DNA of 64,000 nucleotides. Origin: CAJCJE01 sp035948315 (lineage in GTDB: Bacteria > Actinomycetota > Actinomycetes > Mycobacteriales > Pseudonocardiaceae). The translations under genes and the position numbers were made by a program. Within the stretch, counting starts at the first letter, position 1, and every line of letters begins with the position of its first letter. Under the pieces are notes generated by a model. That model was not told the origin of the DNA, did not search any database, and was given only the letters and a program-made list of their open reading frames with translations. The stretch is from assembly GCA_035948315.1 (NCBI GenBank), contig DASZJG010000094.1, positions 1 to 64,000 on the forward strand. The letters are read 5' to 3'. Shown here piece by piece: positions 47,580 through 57,138 of this stretch.

Positions 47580-48731
47580 TCAGCGGCCGCGTCGGTGGAC
47601 CAGGTGCGCTCGGTGGTACGCCTCACGATGTGCCTCGGCACTGCTCGCCCAGGTGAACTCCTTGGACCTGGCGTGCGCGGCGGCGGCGAGTTCGGCGCGG
47701 CGGGACGGGTTGTCCAGCAGGTCGGTGAGCGCGGCGGCGATGTCGCCCGCGCCGACGCCGCAGTAGCCGACCGCGTCCCCGCCAACCTCCGGAATGGACA
47801 GTCGACGGGTGGTCAACACGCAGGTCGCGCAGGCCATGGCCTCCAGCACGGGCAGTCCGAAGCCTTCGCCGAGGCTCGGATAGGCGACGAGTTCGGCGCC
47901 GCCGAGGAAGCCGGCGAGCCAGTCGAACGGGAGGTAGCCGGCCCGGATCACGCGCAGCCGGTGCGGCACGGCGTCCAGGGCGCGTTCGACCTGGGAGTCC
48001 CAGCCGGGCTGGCCGGCGAGCACCAGCGCGGGCGGGCCGGTGCGGCCCTTGGCGGCCTGGGCGAAGCCGCGGATCAGCGCCGGCACGTTCTTGCGCGGTT
48101 CGAGCGCGCCGAGGAACGCGACATACGGGGTGTCACCGAGGCCGAGGCCGTCCCGGACGTCCATGACCTCGTCCGGGGTCGGCGGGTGGAACCGGTCGGT
48201 GTCCACGCCGTGCGCGACGATCTGGAGGTGCCTCGGGTTGGCGCCGGCGACCCGGACCAGTTCGGTCGCGGTCGCGGTGCTGGGCACGACGCACAGGTCG
48301 GCCCGCCGCAGCGAGGACCTGGTCCAGTAGCGGAAGAACCGGGCCTTGACCGACGAGTGCAGTACGGCGTCGGTGAAGAAGGTCGCGTCGTGCAGGGTCA
48401 CCACCGAGGCCGCCGGGTTGGCCAGCGGAGCGGTGTAGTGCGGCGAGTGCACGACGTCCACGCCGAGCCTGCGGATCAGCCACGGCAGGGTGGTCTGCTC
48501 CCAGGTGAGCCGGGCGGTGCGGGTGGCTACGGACTCGGTCGCCGCGACCACGTCGGAGTGCGGCGCGAGCTGTCCGTAGAGATCGAGATCACGCGGCTGG
48601 CAGACCACGGAGAGCCGGGCTCCCTGGGCATCCAGGGCCGTGACCAGCGAATCCACATAGCGACCGACGCCACCGCGGTCGGCAGGGACCGCAGTGGCGT
48701 CGATCAGCACGCTGGGTTCGGCACCAAACAC
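47580..48731 (-). CDS. GT4 family glycosyltransferase (first of block)
   Basis: This 383-residue GT-B enzyme shows IDATAVPADRGGVGRYVDSL near the N-terminus, VVHSPHYTAPLANP and the nucleotide-sugar region VAFLGALEPRKNVPALIRGF. The E-x7-E motif is SLGEGFGLPVLEAMACATC. It probably uses a GDP- or UDP-sugar with retention. It lies 37 bases upstream of wbbL on the same strand and downstream of another GT4 gene, so these two and wbbL form a run. Confidence 0.88.
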   Translation of the reverse strand: MFGAEPSVLIDATAVPADRGGVGRYVDSLVTALDAQGARLSVVCQPRDLDLYGQLAPHSDVVAATESVATRTARLTWEQTTLPWLIRRLGVDVVHSPHYTAPLANPAASVVTLHDATFFTDAVLHSSVKARFFRYWTRSSLRRADLCVVPSTATATELVRVAGANPRHLQIVAHGVDTDRFHPPTPDEVMDVRDGLGLGDTPYVAFLGALEPRKNVPALIRGFAQAAKGRTGPPALVLAGQPGWDSQVERALDAVPHRLRVIRAGYLPFDWLAGFLGGAELVAYPSLGEGFGLPVLEAMACATCVLTTRRLSIPEVGGDAVGYCGVGAGDIAAALTDLLDNPSRRAELAAAAHARSKEFTWASSAEAHREAYHRAHLVHRRGR

Positions 48732-48791
48732 GACTAGCAGACTATTACCGCCCGGATCGGTGTCGACCTGGAACGGGCCAACTCGGCCCGC

Positions 48792-49925
48792 TCAGAGCAT
48801 GACCCGGCTCGCCTGGTACAGCTCAAGGTGGATGTTCCAGACCGAACGGGCGGTGCTCTCCCAGCTGAACCTGTTCGCCCGCGCCGCCGCCGCGGCGACG
48901 CGCACCTCGGTGCGGGCCGGGTCGGCGAACACGTTGCGCAGCGCGCTGGCCAGCGCGGCCGGGTCGTTGCGCCGGACCATCACGCCGGTGCCGCCGGCGA
49001 CCTCGATCAGCGCGGGCGCGTCGGAGTAGACGACCGGGACGCCGACGGCCATGCCTTCCAGCAGCGGCAGCCCGAACCCTTCCGCGAGGCTCGGCACGAC
49101 GAGCACCGACGCGGCGCGCAGCACGACGGCGAGTTCGGCGTCGGTGACCCTGCCGAGCACGACGAGCCGTTTGGCGGGCAGACCGCGGTTGGCGGCGAGC
49201 GAGGTGAGGTTGACGCCGCCCCAACCGGGTTGGCCGACCACCACCAGTGGCAGTTCGGGCGCGGTGGGCCGGGCCATCGCCTCGATGAGCACGCCGAGTC
49301 CCTTGCGCGGCTCGACGGTGCCGATGGCGAGCACGAACGCGTCGGGCAGACCGAGCCTGCGCCGGATGCGGCCCGCGCCGTCCTCGTCGACCGGATCGCT
49401 GAGCGCCTTGGGCACGCCGTGCCCGATCACGTGCACCCGCGCGGTGCCCGGCGCGTGCTGGGTGAGTTCGGCGGCGACCGCGTTGGTGGGCACCACGATC
49501 GCGCTGGAGCGCTCCGCCGCCCGGGAGATCATGGTCCTGTGCCAGGCGACGCCGTGCTTGGTGAGCGTCTCCGGGTGGGTGAAGGGCACCGTGTCGTGCA
49601 CGGTGACCACCAGGCTGCGGCCGCGTTTCGGGCCGGGCGGGGCGAGCGGGGTGGTGGCGTGCACGGCGTCGCCGCCGGGCCAGTAGGGCAAGCCGCGCTG
49701 CCAGAGGGCGGCGAGCAGTTTCGGCCCGAACCCGAGCACCTTCGGGCCGTCCACGCCGGGCAGGACGGCAGGCGAGGGGTCGGCGTGTTTGGCGACCGCG
49801 CTGGACACCGTCCACCCGTCCGGGGCATGCGCGGCGAGCGCGGTCAGCAGCTCACGCGTGTACCGGCCGGTGCCGCCCGGCACCGGCGCCAGCAACTGCT
49901 CGGCGAGCACGACAAGCTGGGGCAC
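48792..49925 (-). CDS. GT4 family glycosyltransferase (second of block)
   Basis: This 377-residue GT-B enzyme shows LAPVPGGTGRYTRELLTAL, a middle VLAIGTVEPRKGLGVLIEAM, and the E-x7-E motif SLAEGFGLPLLEGMAVGVP. It has the same architecture as the next gene downstream (about 60 bases away) and is likely a paralogue. It is divergent from the GT2 gene at 49966 with only 40 bases between start codons. Confidence 0.88.
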   Translation of the reverse strand: MPQLVVLAEQLLAPVPGGTGRYTRELLTALAAHAPDGWTVSSAVAKHADPSPAVLPGVDGPKVLGFGPKLLAALWQRGLPYWPGGDAVHATTPLAPPGPKRGRSLVVTVHDTVPFTHPETLTKHGVAWHRTMISRAAERSSAIVVPTNAVAAELTQHAPGTARVHVIGHGVPKALSDPVDEDGAGRIRRRLGLPDAFVLAIGTVEPRKGLGVLIEAMARPTAPELPLVVVGQPGWGGVNLTSLAANRGLPAKRLVVLGRVTDAELAVVLRAASVLVVPSLAEGFGLPLLEGMAVGVPVVYSDAPALIEVAGGTGVMVRRNDPAALASALRNVFADPARTEVRVAAAAARANRFSWESTARSVWNIHLELYQASRVML

Positions 49926-49965
49926 GTGAGCAAGCCTCGCATGAACACCCCGGTACCGTCAGCAT

Positions 49966-50925
49966 GTGCCAACGGCTCGGGGTGTTCGCAGCACGATCGT
50001 GGTGGTCACCTGGCGAGGCCGTGATCACATCGACGCGTGCCTGGCCGCGTTGGCCGCGCAGTCCCGTGCGCACGAGGTGTTGGTGCTGGACAACGCGTCC
50101 GACGACGGCACCGCCGAGCTGATCGGCGATCAACGGGTGCTGCGACTGTCCGCCAACCGGGGTTACGCGGGCGGCTTGGCGGCGGCGTTGCCGCAGGTGA
50201 AGACGCCGTTCATGGCGTGGCTGAACGACGACGCGGCCCCCCGACCGGGCTGGCTGGCCGCGCTGGAGGACGCGCTGGACGCGAATCCGAGGGCGGCGGC
50301 GGCGGGCGGTGTGCTGACCGACGCGGACGGCGCGATCTCCTCCGCCGGGGTCGGCCTGACTCGCGACGGGTACGGCGTCGATCTGCGCGAGCCGACCGAG
50401 ACGACCTTCGGGTTCTGCGGCGGCAGCGTGCTGCTGCGCCGCAGTGCGCTGCTCGCCGCGGGCGGCGTGCCGGGCGGATTCTTCTGCTACTACGAGGACA
50501 CCGACACGGCGTGGCGGCTGCGGTTGGCCGGCTGGCGGATCCTGCTGGTGCCGGGCGCGCGCGCCACCCACCGGCTCGGGGCGAGCACGAAGCCCGGCTC
50601 CTGGCGCTTCCACCGCTGGAACGAGCGCAACCGGCTGCTGACCCTGCTGCGCTGCGCGCCGGTGTGGGTCGCGTTCGGCCAGTTGGCGCGGTTCCTGGCG
50701 ATCACGCTGGCGCTGCCGGTGCGCAGGTTACGCGGGGTCGAGGTGCCGGACGCGCTCAACTACACGGTCGGCCTCCGGCTGTTCGTGTTCGCCGAGGTGC
50801 TCGCCCGCTCACCCGCGACGCTGGGAGCCCGGTTCGCGATCGGCAGACGCGCCGAAGTCGCCAGATCGGTCCTCTGGCGGACCTGGGCCGGACGGATTGT
50901 GCAACCAGCCGAACACGGTGCGTGA
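49966..50925 (+). CDS. GT2 family glycosyltransferase
   Basis: This 319-residue enzyme shows TIVVVTWRGRDHIDACLAAL, VLVLDNASDDGTAEL, AWLNDDAAPRPGWL (DxD-type) and the acceptor motif FFCYYEDTDTAWRLRLAG. A hydrophobic C-terminal part (FLAITLALPVRRL) may contact the membrane. It resembles a rhamnosyl- or galactofuranosyl-type transferase but lacks decisive features. The next gene's coding starts 86 bases after its stop, on the same strand. Confidence 0.88.
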   Translation: MPTARGVRSTIVVVTWRGRDHIDACLAALAAQSRAHEVLVLDNASDDGTAELIGDQRVLRLSANRGYAGGLAAALPQVKTPFMAWLNDDAAPRPGWLAALEDALDANPRAAAAGGVLTDADGAISSAGVGLTRDGYGVDLREPTETTFGFCGGSVLLRRSALLAAGGVPGGFFCYYEDTDTAWRLRLAGWRILLVPGARATHRLGASTKPGSWRFHRWNERNRLLTLLRCAPVWVAFGQLARFLAITLALPVRRLRGVEVPDALNYTVGLRLFVFAEVLARSPATLGARFAIGRRAEVARSVLWRTWAGRIVQPAEHGA

Positions 50926-51010
50926 AAACGCGACCACGGTGCGAACGTCCGAGCCGGATAAGGCAGGCTTAGCCAGTATTCCGACGAGTCCGGGTGAGAA
51001 GGAGTACTAC

Positions 51011-53533
51011 GTGCCGGAGGTCGTGCACACCCCGACCGTATCGGTGGTCATCGTGAACTACCGGGGCGCCGAGCACACCATCACCTGCCTGCGCGCGCTG
51101 CGCGACGAGCTGGACTATCCGGCCGAGAGACTCGAACTGATCTGCGTCGACAACGCCTCCGGCGACGACAGCGTGGCCAAGATCAAGGCGGCGGTGCCGA
51201 GCGCGAAGGTGATCGAGGCGGGCGCGAACCTGGGTTTCGCCGCAGGCTGCAACCTGGGCGCGAAGTCGGCGTCGGGTGAGGTCGTCGCGTTGCTGAACAA
51301 CGACGCCCGGCCGCACCGGAGCTGGGTGCGGACCGCGGTCGCGGTGCTGCGCGCCGAGCCGACCGTGGCCGCGGTGGCGAGCAAGGTGCTGGACTGGGAC
51401 GGACAGGTCGTCGACTTCGTGGACGGCGGGCTGACCTGGTTCGGCATGGGCTACAAGCGCTTCGCCGGCAAGCCGATCGAGGCGATGCGGCCGGAGGATC
51501 ATCTGGCCCCGCGCGACGTGCTGTTCGCGACCGGGTCCGCGATGTTCGTGCGGGCCGAGGTGTTCGCCGAGGTCGGCGGGTTCGACGAGAGCTTCTTCAT
51601 GTTCTACGAGGACGTCGACCTCGGCTGGCGGCTGAACCTACGCGGCTGGCGGGTGCGCTACGAGCCGTCCTCGATCGCCTACCACCGGCACCACGCCTCA
51701 ATGTCCACAGTGGATGGCAAGGACCAGGCCCGCGAGCTGTTCCTGTTGGAACGCAACGCCTTGGCCAGCCTCTACAAGAACCTCTCCGATCAGACTCTGG
51801 CCACCGTGCTGCCGGCCGCGATGGCGCTGTCGGTGCGGCGCGCGACCGCGCGCGGCAACATCGACGCGACGCAACTGGAGATCACCCGGCGCACCGACGG
51901 TCCGGAGTCGACGGACGTGACCATCCCGCGCACCACGCTGGCCGGGATGCTGGCCATCGACCAGTTCGTGGAACTGCTCCCCCGCCTGGCCAAGGCCCGC
52001 GCGGTCGAGCAAGCGGCGCGCGTGCGCACCGACGCGGACCTGGTTTCGTTGATGCGCAAGGCGATCGAGCCCGCGTACCCGCTGCCGCGCTACCTCGCCG
52101 CGCACGAGATCCTGTTGGACGCCTTCGGCATCGAGGAGGTGTTCGGCAGGCCGCGCAAGGTGCTGGTACTGACCGGCGACGCGATCGCGGAACGCATGGC
52201 GGGCCCGGCGATCCGCGCCTGGCACATGTCCGACGTGCTCGCGGCCGAGCACCAAGTGCGGCTGGTCACCATCAACCCGCACTGGGAGCAGCTGGACGCG
52301 CCGTTCGAGCTGGTCGGCTGCGCCCGTCGCGACCTTGGCAAGCACGTGGCCTGGGCGGACATCGTGGTGTTGCAGGGGCACGCGCTGGAGATGGTGCCGG
52401 AGCTGAAGTCGCCGGACTCGACCAAGCTGGTCGTCTGCGACATGTACGACCCGATGCACCTGGAACTGCTGGAGCAGGGCAAGTCGGCGGCCGACGACGA
52501 GCGCGAGGACGACCTCAAGGCGATCACCCGGGTGATCAACGAGCAGCTCAGGCGCGGCGACTTCTTCCTGTGCGCGTCCGATCGGCAGCGCTACTTCTGG
52601 CTCGGTCACCTGGCCGGCCTCGGCAGGCTGACGCCGACCCTCTACGACGCCGACCCGACCTCCCGCTCACTGCTGTCCGTGGTGCCGTTCGGCCTGTCCA
52701 GCAAGCCGCCGGAGCGGACCGGGCCGGGCATCAGAGGCCGGATCGAGGGCATCGACGGCACTGACCGGGTGGTGCTCTGGGCGGGCGGCGTGTACAGCTG
52801 GTTCGACCCGCTGACGCTGGTCAGCGCGATGAGCGAGCTGCGGCAGAACCGGCCCGGCGCCAAGCTCGTGTTCCTGGGCATGCGCCACCCGAACCCGGAA
52901 GTGCCGGAGATGGACATCGGCATGCGCACCAGGGCGCTGGCCGAGCGGCTCGGGCTGGCCGGCAGCACGGTGTTCTTCAACGAGGGCTGGGTGCCCTACC
53001 AGGAACGGCAGAACTGGCTGCTTGACGCCGACTGCGGCGTGACGACGCACTTCGAGCACGTGGAGACCACGTTCGCGTTCCGCACCAGAGTGCTCGACTA
53101 CCTCTGGGCCGGCCTGCCGATCGTCACCACCGACGGCGACTCCTTCGCCGATCTGGTGCGCCGGGAAGGGCTGGGTGTGGTGGTGCCGCCGGAGAACCCA
53201 CACGCGCTGGCCTACGCGCTGGACCGCGTCCTGTACGACACCGACTTCGCGGCGGCCTGCCGGGAGCGGATCGCGCGGGTGCGCGAGGAGTTCACCTGGG
53301 AGCGTGCGCTCGCGCCGCTCGTCGAGTACTGCCGCAACCCGCACCAGGCCGCGGATCGGTTGCCGGGCAACGGTCCACTGGTGCGCAAGGCACCGGTGCG
53401 CGGCGGCCAGGTGCTGCGCCGCGACCTGGACCTGATCCGGTCCTACTTCGCCGATGGCGGCCCGACCGAGGTGGCCCGCAGGGCGCTCGGCCGAGTTCGC
53501 CGACTTGCCGCTGGGCGAGGCGATGGCGAGTAA
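51011..53533 (+). CDS. Bifunctional GT2-GT4 fusion glycosyltransferase
   Basis: This 840-residue protein joins two glycosyltransferases. The N-terminal GT2 part has VSVVIVNYRGAEHTITCL, CVDNASGDDSVAKIK, ALLNNDARPHRSWV and FFMFYEDVDLGWRLNLRGW. After a helical linker a GT-B (GT4-like) part begins near residue 395 (RKVLVLTGDAIAERMAGPAIR). It continues with VLWAGGVYSWFDPLTL, KLVFLGMRHPNPEVPEM and RVLDYLWAGLPIVTT. The start GTG 51011 has AAGGAG 7 bases upstream; an earlier start at 50897 would overlap the previous gene. It could add two sugars in succession. Confidence 0.88.
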   Translation: MPEVVHTPTVSVVIVNYRGAEHTITCLRALRDELDYPAERLELICVDNASGDDSVAKIKAAVPSAKVIEAGANLGFAAGCNLGAKSASGEVVALLNNDARPHRSWVRTAVAVLRAEPTVAAVASKVLDWDGQVVDFVDGGLTWFGMGYKRFAGKPIEAMRPEDHLAPRDVLFATGSAMFVRAEVFAEVGGFDESFFMFYEDVDLGWRLNLRGWRVRYEPSSIAYHRHHASMSTVDGKDQARELFLLERNALASLYKNLSDQTLATVLPAAMALSVRRATARGNIDATQLEITRRTDGPESTDVTIPRTTLAGMLAIDQFVELLPRLAKARAVEQAARVRTDADLVSLMRKAIEPAYPLPRYLAAHEILLDAFGIEEVFGRPRKVLVLTGDAIAERMAGPAIRAWHMSDVLAAEHQVRLVTINPHWEQLDAPFELVGCARRDLGKHVAWADIVVLQGHALEMVPELKSPDSTKLVVCDMYDPMHLELLEQGKSAADDEREDDLKAITRVINEQLRRGDFFLCASDRQRYFWLGHLAGLGRLTPTLYDADPTSRSLLSVVPFGLSSKPPERTGPGIRGRIEGIDGTDRVVLWAGGVYSWFDPLTLVSAMSELRQNRPGAKLVFLGMRHPNPEVPEMDIGMRTRALAERLGLAGSTVFFNEGWVPYQERQNWLLDADCGVTTHFEHVETTFAFRTRVLDYLWAGLPIVTTDGDSFADLVRREGLGVVVPPENPHALAYALDRVLYDTDFAAACRERIARVREEFTWERALAPLVEYCRNPHQAADRLPGNGPLVRKAPVRGGQVLRRDLDLIRSYFADGGPTEVARRALGRVRRLAAGRGDGE

Positions 53534-54611
53534 GCAAGTCCTGCGGGTCCTGCTCGACGGCACTCCCCTGCTCGGCCAGCGCACCGGTGTCGGCCGCTAC
53601 ACCGCCGCACTGGCAGAAGAACTGGCCTCGACGTCCGAAGTGGACATCCGTGCGGTCGCGTTCACGCTGCGCGGCTGGCACGCCCTGCGATCCGTGCTGC
53701 CGCACGGGGTCCGGGCGCGCGGCCTGCCGTGTTCCGCACGGGCGCTGCGGAAAATGTGGGTACGGACGTCGTTCCCGCCGGTCGAGCTGATCGCCGGGTT
53801 CTCGGATGTGGTGCACGGCACCAACTTCGTGCTGCCGGTCGCGGCGCGCGCGGGCGGCGTGCTGACCATCCACGATCTCGCGTTCTTCGACGCGCCCAAC
53901 GAACTCGCGCCCAGCGACTACGAACTGCCGCTGTTGGTGCGCCGCTCGGTCGAGCGCGCCCGGGTCATCTGCACGCCGACCGAGGCGGTGGCCGCGAAGG
54001 TGCGCGAACGGTTCGACGTGCCCGAGGAGAAGATCGTGGTCACCCCGCTCGGGGTCGACCCGGCCTGGTTCGCCGCGCGCGGCCCCACCGACGACCTGCG
54101 TGCCCGACTCGGCCTGCCCAGCGAGTACGTGCTGTTCGTCGGCGCGGACGGCCCGCGCAAGGGGCTTGAGGTGCTGCGCAGGGCGCACGCGAGCGCGCCG
54201 AGCCTGCCGCCGCTGGTGCTCACCGGCCCCGGTCCGGTCGACACGGCGGGCCGGGTGGTGCGCACCGGCTACCTGCCCGAGATCGAGCTGCGCAGCGTGG
54301 TCGCGGGCGCCGCGGCCGTGGTGCTGCCCTCCCGGGACGAGGGCTTCGGCCTGCCGGTGCTGGAGGCGTTGGCCTGCAACGTGCCGGTGGTCTGCTCGGA
54401 CCTGCCCGCGCTGCGCGAGGTCGCGGGCGGCCAGGCGACGCTGGTGCCCTACGGCGACGTGGACGCGCTCGCCGCCGCGCTGGTGGCCGCGCTCGCCGAT
54501 CCGCCGTCGTCGAGCGTGCTGGCCGCGCGCCGCACGCACGCGGCCGAGTTCACCTGGCGCCGCTGCGCGGAACGGACCGTGCAGGCGTACCGGATCGCCG
54601 CTAGCCGGTGA
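53523..54611 (+). CDS. GT4 family glycosyltransferase (third GT4)
   Basis: This 362-residue GT-B enzyme shows LLDGTPLLGQRTGVGRYTAAL, VVHGTNFVLPVAA, the sugar-nucleotide region LFVGADGPRKGLEVL and the E-x7-E motif SRDEGFGLPVLEALACNVP. Its ATG lies 8 bases before the stop of the fusion gene, so translation is coupled. Its last 11 bases overlap the end of the convergent rmlD gene. It is the last of the plus-strand trio. Confidence 0.88.
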   Translation: MASKQVLRVLLDGTPLLGQRTGVGRYTAALAEELASTSEVDIRAVAFTLRGWHALRSVLPHGVRARGLPCSARALRKMWVRTSFPPVELIAGFSDVVHGTNFVLPVAARAGGVLTIHDLAFFDAPNELAPSDYELPLLVRRSVERARVICTPTEAVAAKVRERFDVPEEKIVVTPLGVDPAWFAARGPTDDLRARLGLPSEYVLFVGADGPRKGLEVLRRAHASAPSLPPLVLTGPGPVDTAGRVVRTGYLPEIELRSVVAGAAAVVLPSRDEGFGLPVLEALACNVPVVCSDLPALREVAGGQATLVPYGDVDALAAALVAALADPPSSSVLAARRTHAAEFTWRRCAERTVQAYRIAASR

Positions 54612-55545
54612 CCAGGATGTCCTTGTGGTCGGCCACGAACGTGGTCAGCGCGGTGCGCCAGTCCGGCATCGGGGTCAGTCCTGCGTCCAGCCACGCGGCG
54701 GCGGAGAGCACCGAGTAGGCGGGCCGGGGCGCCGGCGTCGGGTAGTCGGCCGTGGTGCACGGGTTGACCCGGTCCGGGTCGGCGCCGATCTCGGCGAACA
54801 CCGCCTTGGCAAAGCCGCACCAGGTGGTCTCGCCGCCGCCCGTGCAGTGCAGCACCCGCCGCGCCGGTCCCTGCCCGCGCGCCGCGCGCCCGGCGAGTTC
54901 GAGCAGTGCGTGGGCAAGGTGCGCGGACCAGGTCGGCGCGCCCCGCTGATCATCCACAACGGACAGTGTATCGCGCTGTTTTTCCAGTCGTGCCATGGTT
55001 TTCGCGAAGTTCTTGCCGGTCGCGCCGTACACCCAGGAGGTACGCACGATCCAGGCGTCCGCACCGGCCGCGAGCACGGCATGTTCGCCGGCGAGTTTCG
55101 TACGCCCATACACCGAACGCGGCCCGGTCGGCGCGTCCGGTTCATAGGGCGCGCTCGCCTCGCCCGCGAACACGTAGTCGGTCGACACGTGCAGCAGTGG
55201 CACGTCGAGCCGCGCGCACGCCTCGGCGAGCAGGCCCGGCGCAAGGGAGTTCACCGCGGTCGCGCCATCCACATCGGACTCGGCGGCATCGACGGCCGTG
55301 TACGCGGCCGCGTTGATCACGACCGGCCGCGCGCCCTCGCCCCTGGCGGTGTCGGCCAATCGAGTGACAGCGGCGCGAACGGCTGCGACGTCGGTCACAT
55401 CGAGTTCGGCCGACCCCGGAGCGTGCACGCTCGCATACCGGTCGGCGGATGCGGCCAGATCACTGCCCAACTGGCCGTGACCACCGGGAATCAGCAGCGC
55501 CAACGCGGTCCGGCCGGCCGTACCCGCGCCCCGCTCGACCTCCAT
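54601..55545 (-). CDS. rmlD: dTDP-4-dehydrorhamnose reductase
   Basis: The enzyme makes dTDP-rhamnose with NADPH, the last step of the rhamnose donor pathway. Features are the Rossmann start ALLIPGGHGQLGSDLAA, the Y-x3-K region SVYGRTKLAGEHA with FAGEASAPYEPDAP before it, and IVRTSWVYGATGKNF. The 314 residues fit. The ATG 55545 (MEVERG) is chosen; a longer in-frame upstream extension of 214 codons is an artefact. It is divergent from the first LCP gene and overlaps the convergent GT4 gene. Confidence 0.93.
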   Translation of the reverse strand: MEVERGAGTAGRTALALLIPGGHGQLGSDLAASADRYASVHAPGSAELDVTDVAAVRAAVTRLADTARGEGARPVVINAAAYTAVDAAESDVDGATAVNSLAPGLLAEACARLDVPLLHVSTDYVFAGEASAPYEPDAPTGPRSVYGRTKLAGEHAVLAAGADAWIVRTSWVYGATGKNFAKTMARLEKQRDTLSVVDDQRGAPTWSAHLAHALLELAGRAARGQGPARRVLHCTGGGETTWCGFAKAVFAEIGADPDRVNPCTTADYPTPAPRPAYSVLSAAAWLDAGLTPMPDWRTALTTFVADHKDILVTG

Positions 55546-55693
55546 GGTCACGAACCACCTTCCACCGATCGAAGAATTTTGCAAGATTTTCGCACGACGA
55601 TGCAACGAACCCTGCCAGTCGAACGTATTACAGACAGGGGTAGTGGACCCGGGCGCCTTCGCGGCCGTCCGGGCACGAACGAGGGAGCTTGGG

Positions 55694-57052
55694 GTGAACG
55701 GGGACACCGGAGCAGGCGACGGGGCAACACCCGTCGACCCGGACCCCGTCGGAACAGCACAAACAGCCGAGGAAGCGCCCACCCGGGTCACTGGTCCGGC
55801 TCGGCGTTCGCTCGGCACGCGACTGTTCTTCGGAGTCGGCCGCACGGTGATCGCACTGTGCTCCATCGCGGTACTGGTGGCGACCTGGTACGCGTGGACG
55901 AACATCCACAACCTCAACAACAACATCGCGCGCACCAACGTGCTCGGCAACAACGCGCTCGGCGCGGTCGCGCCCCAGGCCGACGGATCCGGCGCCCCGG
56001 TGGCGCCGTTGAACAGCGCGGTCAACATCCTCGTCGTCGGCATGGACAGCCGCACCGATCCGCAGGGAAACCCGTTGCCGGCCAACGAGTTGGCCATGCT
56101 CAGCGCGGGCCCGAACGACGGCGAACTCAACACCGACACGATGATCCTCATCCACATCCCGGCCGGCGGACAGCGGGCGGTCGCCATCTCCTTCCCGCGC
56201 GATTCCTACGTGCAACTGGCCGGCGGCTACGGGACGAACCGGCTCAACTCGGCCTTCGCTTACGCGCACAACGCCAAGGCCGGCCAACTGCGCGCTCAGG
56301 GCGACACCAATGCGGCCGACGTCGAACGCCAGGCCGACGACGCGGGCCGGGCCAACCTGATCGCCACGATGGAGCAGTTGATCGGCAACACCGTGCAGAT
56401 CAACGAATACGCCGAGCTCAACCTGGTCGGCTTCTACAACCTCTCGCAGGCCGTCGGCGGCGTGCAGGTGTGTCTGAAGGCCGCGACCTACGACAGTGAG
56501 ACGCACGCGCAGTTCCCGGCCGGCGTGCAGACCCTCTCCGGCGTGCAGGCGCTGGACTTCGTGCGCGAGCGGCACGGACTGGCACGAGGCGACCTGGACC
56601 GGATCGTCCGGCAGCAGGTGTTCATCGGCTCGCTGGCCAACAAGATCCTCAGCGCGAACACGCTGGCCAGCCCGACCAAGCTGACGGCACTGATCCAGGC
56701 CGTGCAGGGTTCGGTGGTGCTGAGCAGCGGCTGGGACATCACCACCTTCGCCCAGCAGATGGCCGGTCTGACCAGCGGGAACATCCAGTTCGCCACCATC
56801 CCCACCGGGAACAACTTCACTACATCGGGTGGTGCCGACGTCACCCAGATCAACCCGAGCCAGGTGCGCCAGTTCGTGTCGTCGATGGTCAGCGCCGCGG
56901 ACAACGGCACGTCGGTGACGCCGACCACCCCGTCCGCCCCGTCCGCCCCGCCAGGCGGCGGAAGTCCCGGCACGCCAACGGCTCCCACCACTTCGGACCC
57001 GAACAGCAGTGCCAGTGTGATCACTGCCAACGGCATTCCCTGCGTGAACTAG
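55694..57052 (+). CDS. LytR-CpsA-Psr ligase 1
   Basis: LCP proteins attach lipid-linked polymers to peptidoglycan; in mycobacteria the protein at this position (CpsA/Lcp1 type) joins arabinogalactan. A short basic cytoplasmic N-terminus precedes a TM (VIALCSIAVLVATWYAW). The LCP domain follows: NILVVGMDSRTDP, TMILIHIPAGGQRAVAISFPR, LNLVGFYNLSQAVGGVQ and RERHGLARGDLDRIVRQQVF. A Pro/Thr/Ser tail ends in NGIPCVN. The 452 residues start at GTG 55694 with GGGAG upstream. Confidence 0.92.
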   Translation: MNGDTGAGDGATPVDPDPVGTAQTAEEAPTRVTGPARRSLGTRLFFGVGRTVIALCSIAVLVATWYAWTNIHNLNNNIARTNVLGNNALGAVAPQADGSGAPVAPLNSAVNILVVGMDSRTDPQGNPLPANELAMLSAGPNDGELNTDTMILIHIPAGGQRAVAISFPRDSYVQLAGGYGTNRLNSAFAYAHNAKAGQLRAQGDTNAADVERQADDAGRANLIATMEQLIGNTVQINEYAELNLVGFYNLSQAVGGVQVCLKAATYDSETHAQFPAGVQTLSGVQALDFVRERHGLARGDLDRIVRQQVFIGSLANKILSANTLASPTKLTALIQAVQGSVVLSSGWDITTFAQQMAGLTSGNIQFATIPTGNNFTTSGGADVTQINPSQVRQFVSSMVSAADNGTSVTPTTPSAPSAPPGGGSPGTPTAPTTSDPNSSASVITANGIPCVN

Positions 57053-57138
57053 CCCTTCACGCCCTCGGCGCCGAACGGCTTTCGATAGCCTGAGCTCGGG
57101 CCGCACGAGAACGTGCGACGAGGGCAAGGGAGGGTTAC

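Noticed and set aside
50897..51010. Earlier start for the GT2-GT4 fusion gene
   Set aside because: It overlaps the end of the previous gene and lacks a ribosome binding site, whereas GTG 51011 has AAGGAG at the right distance.
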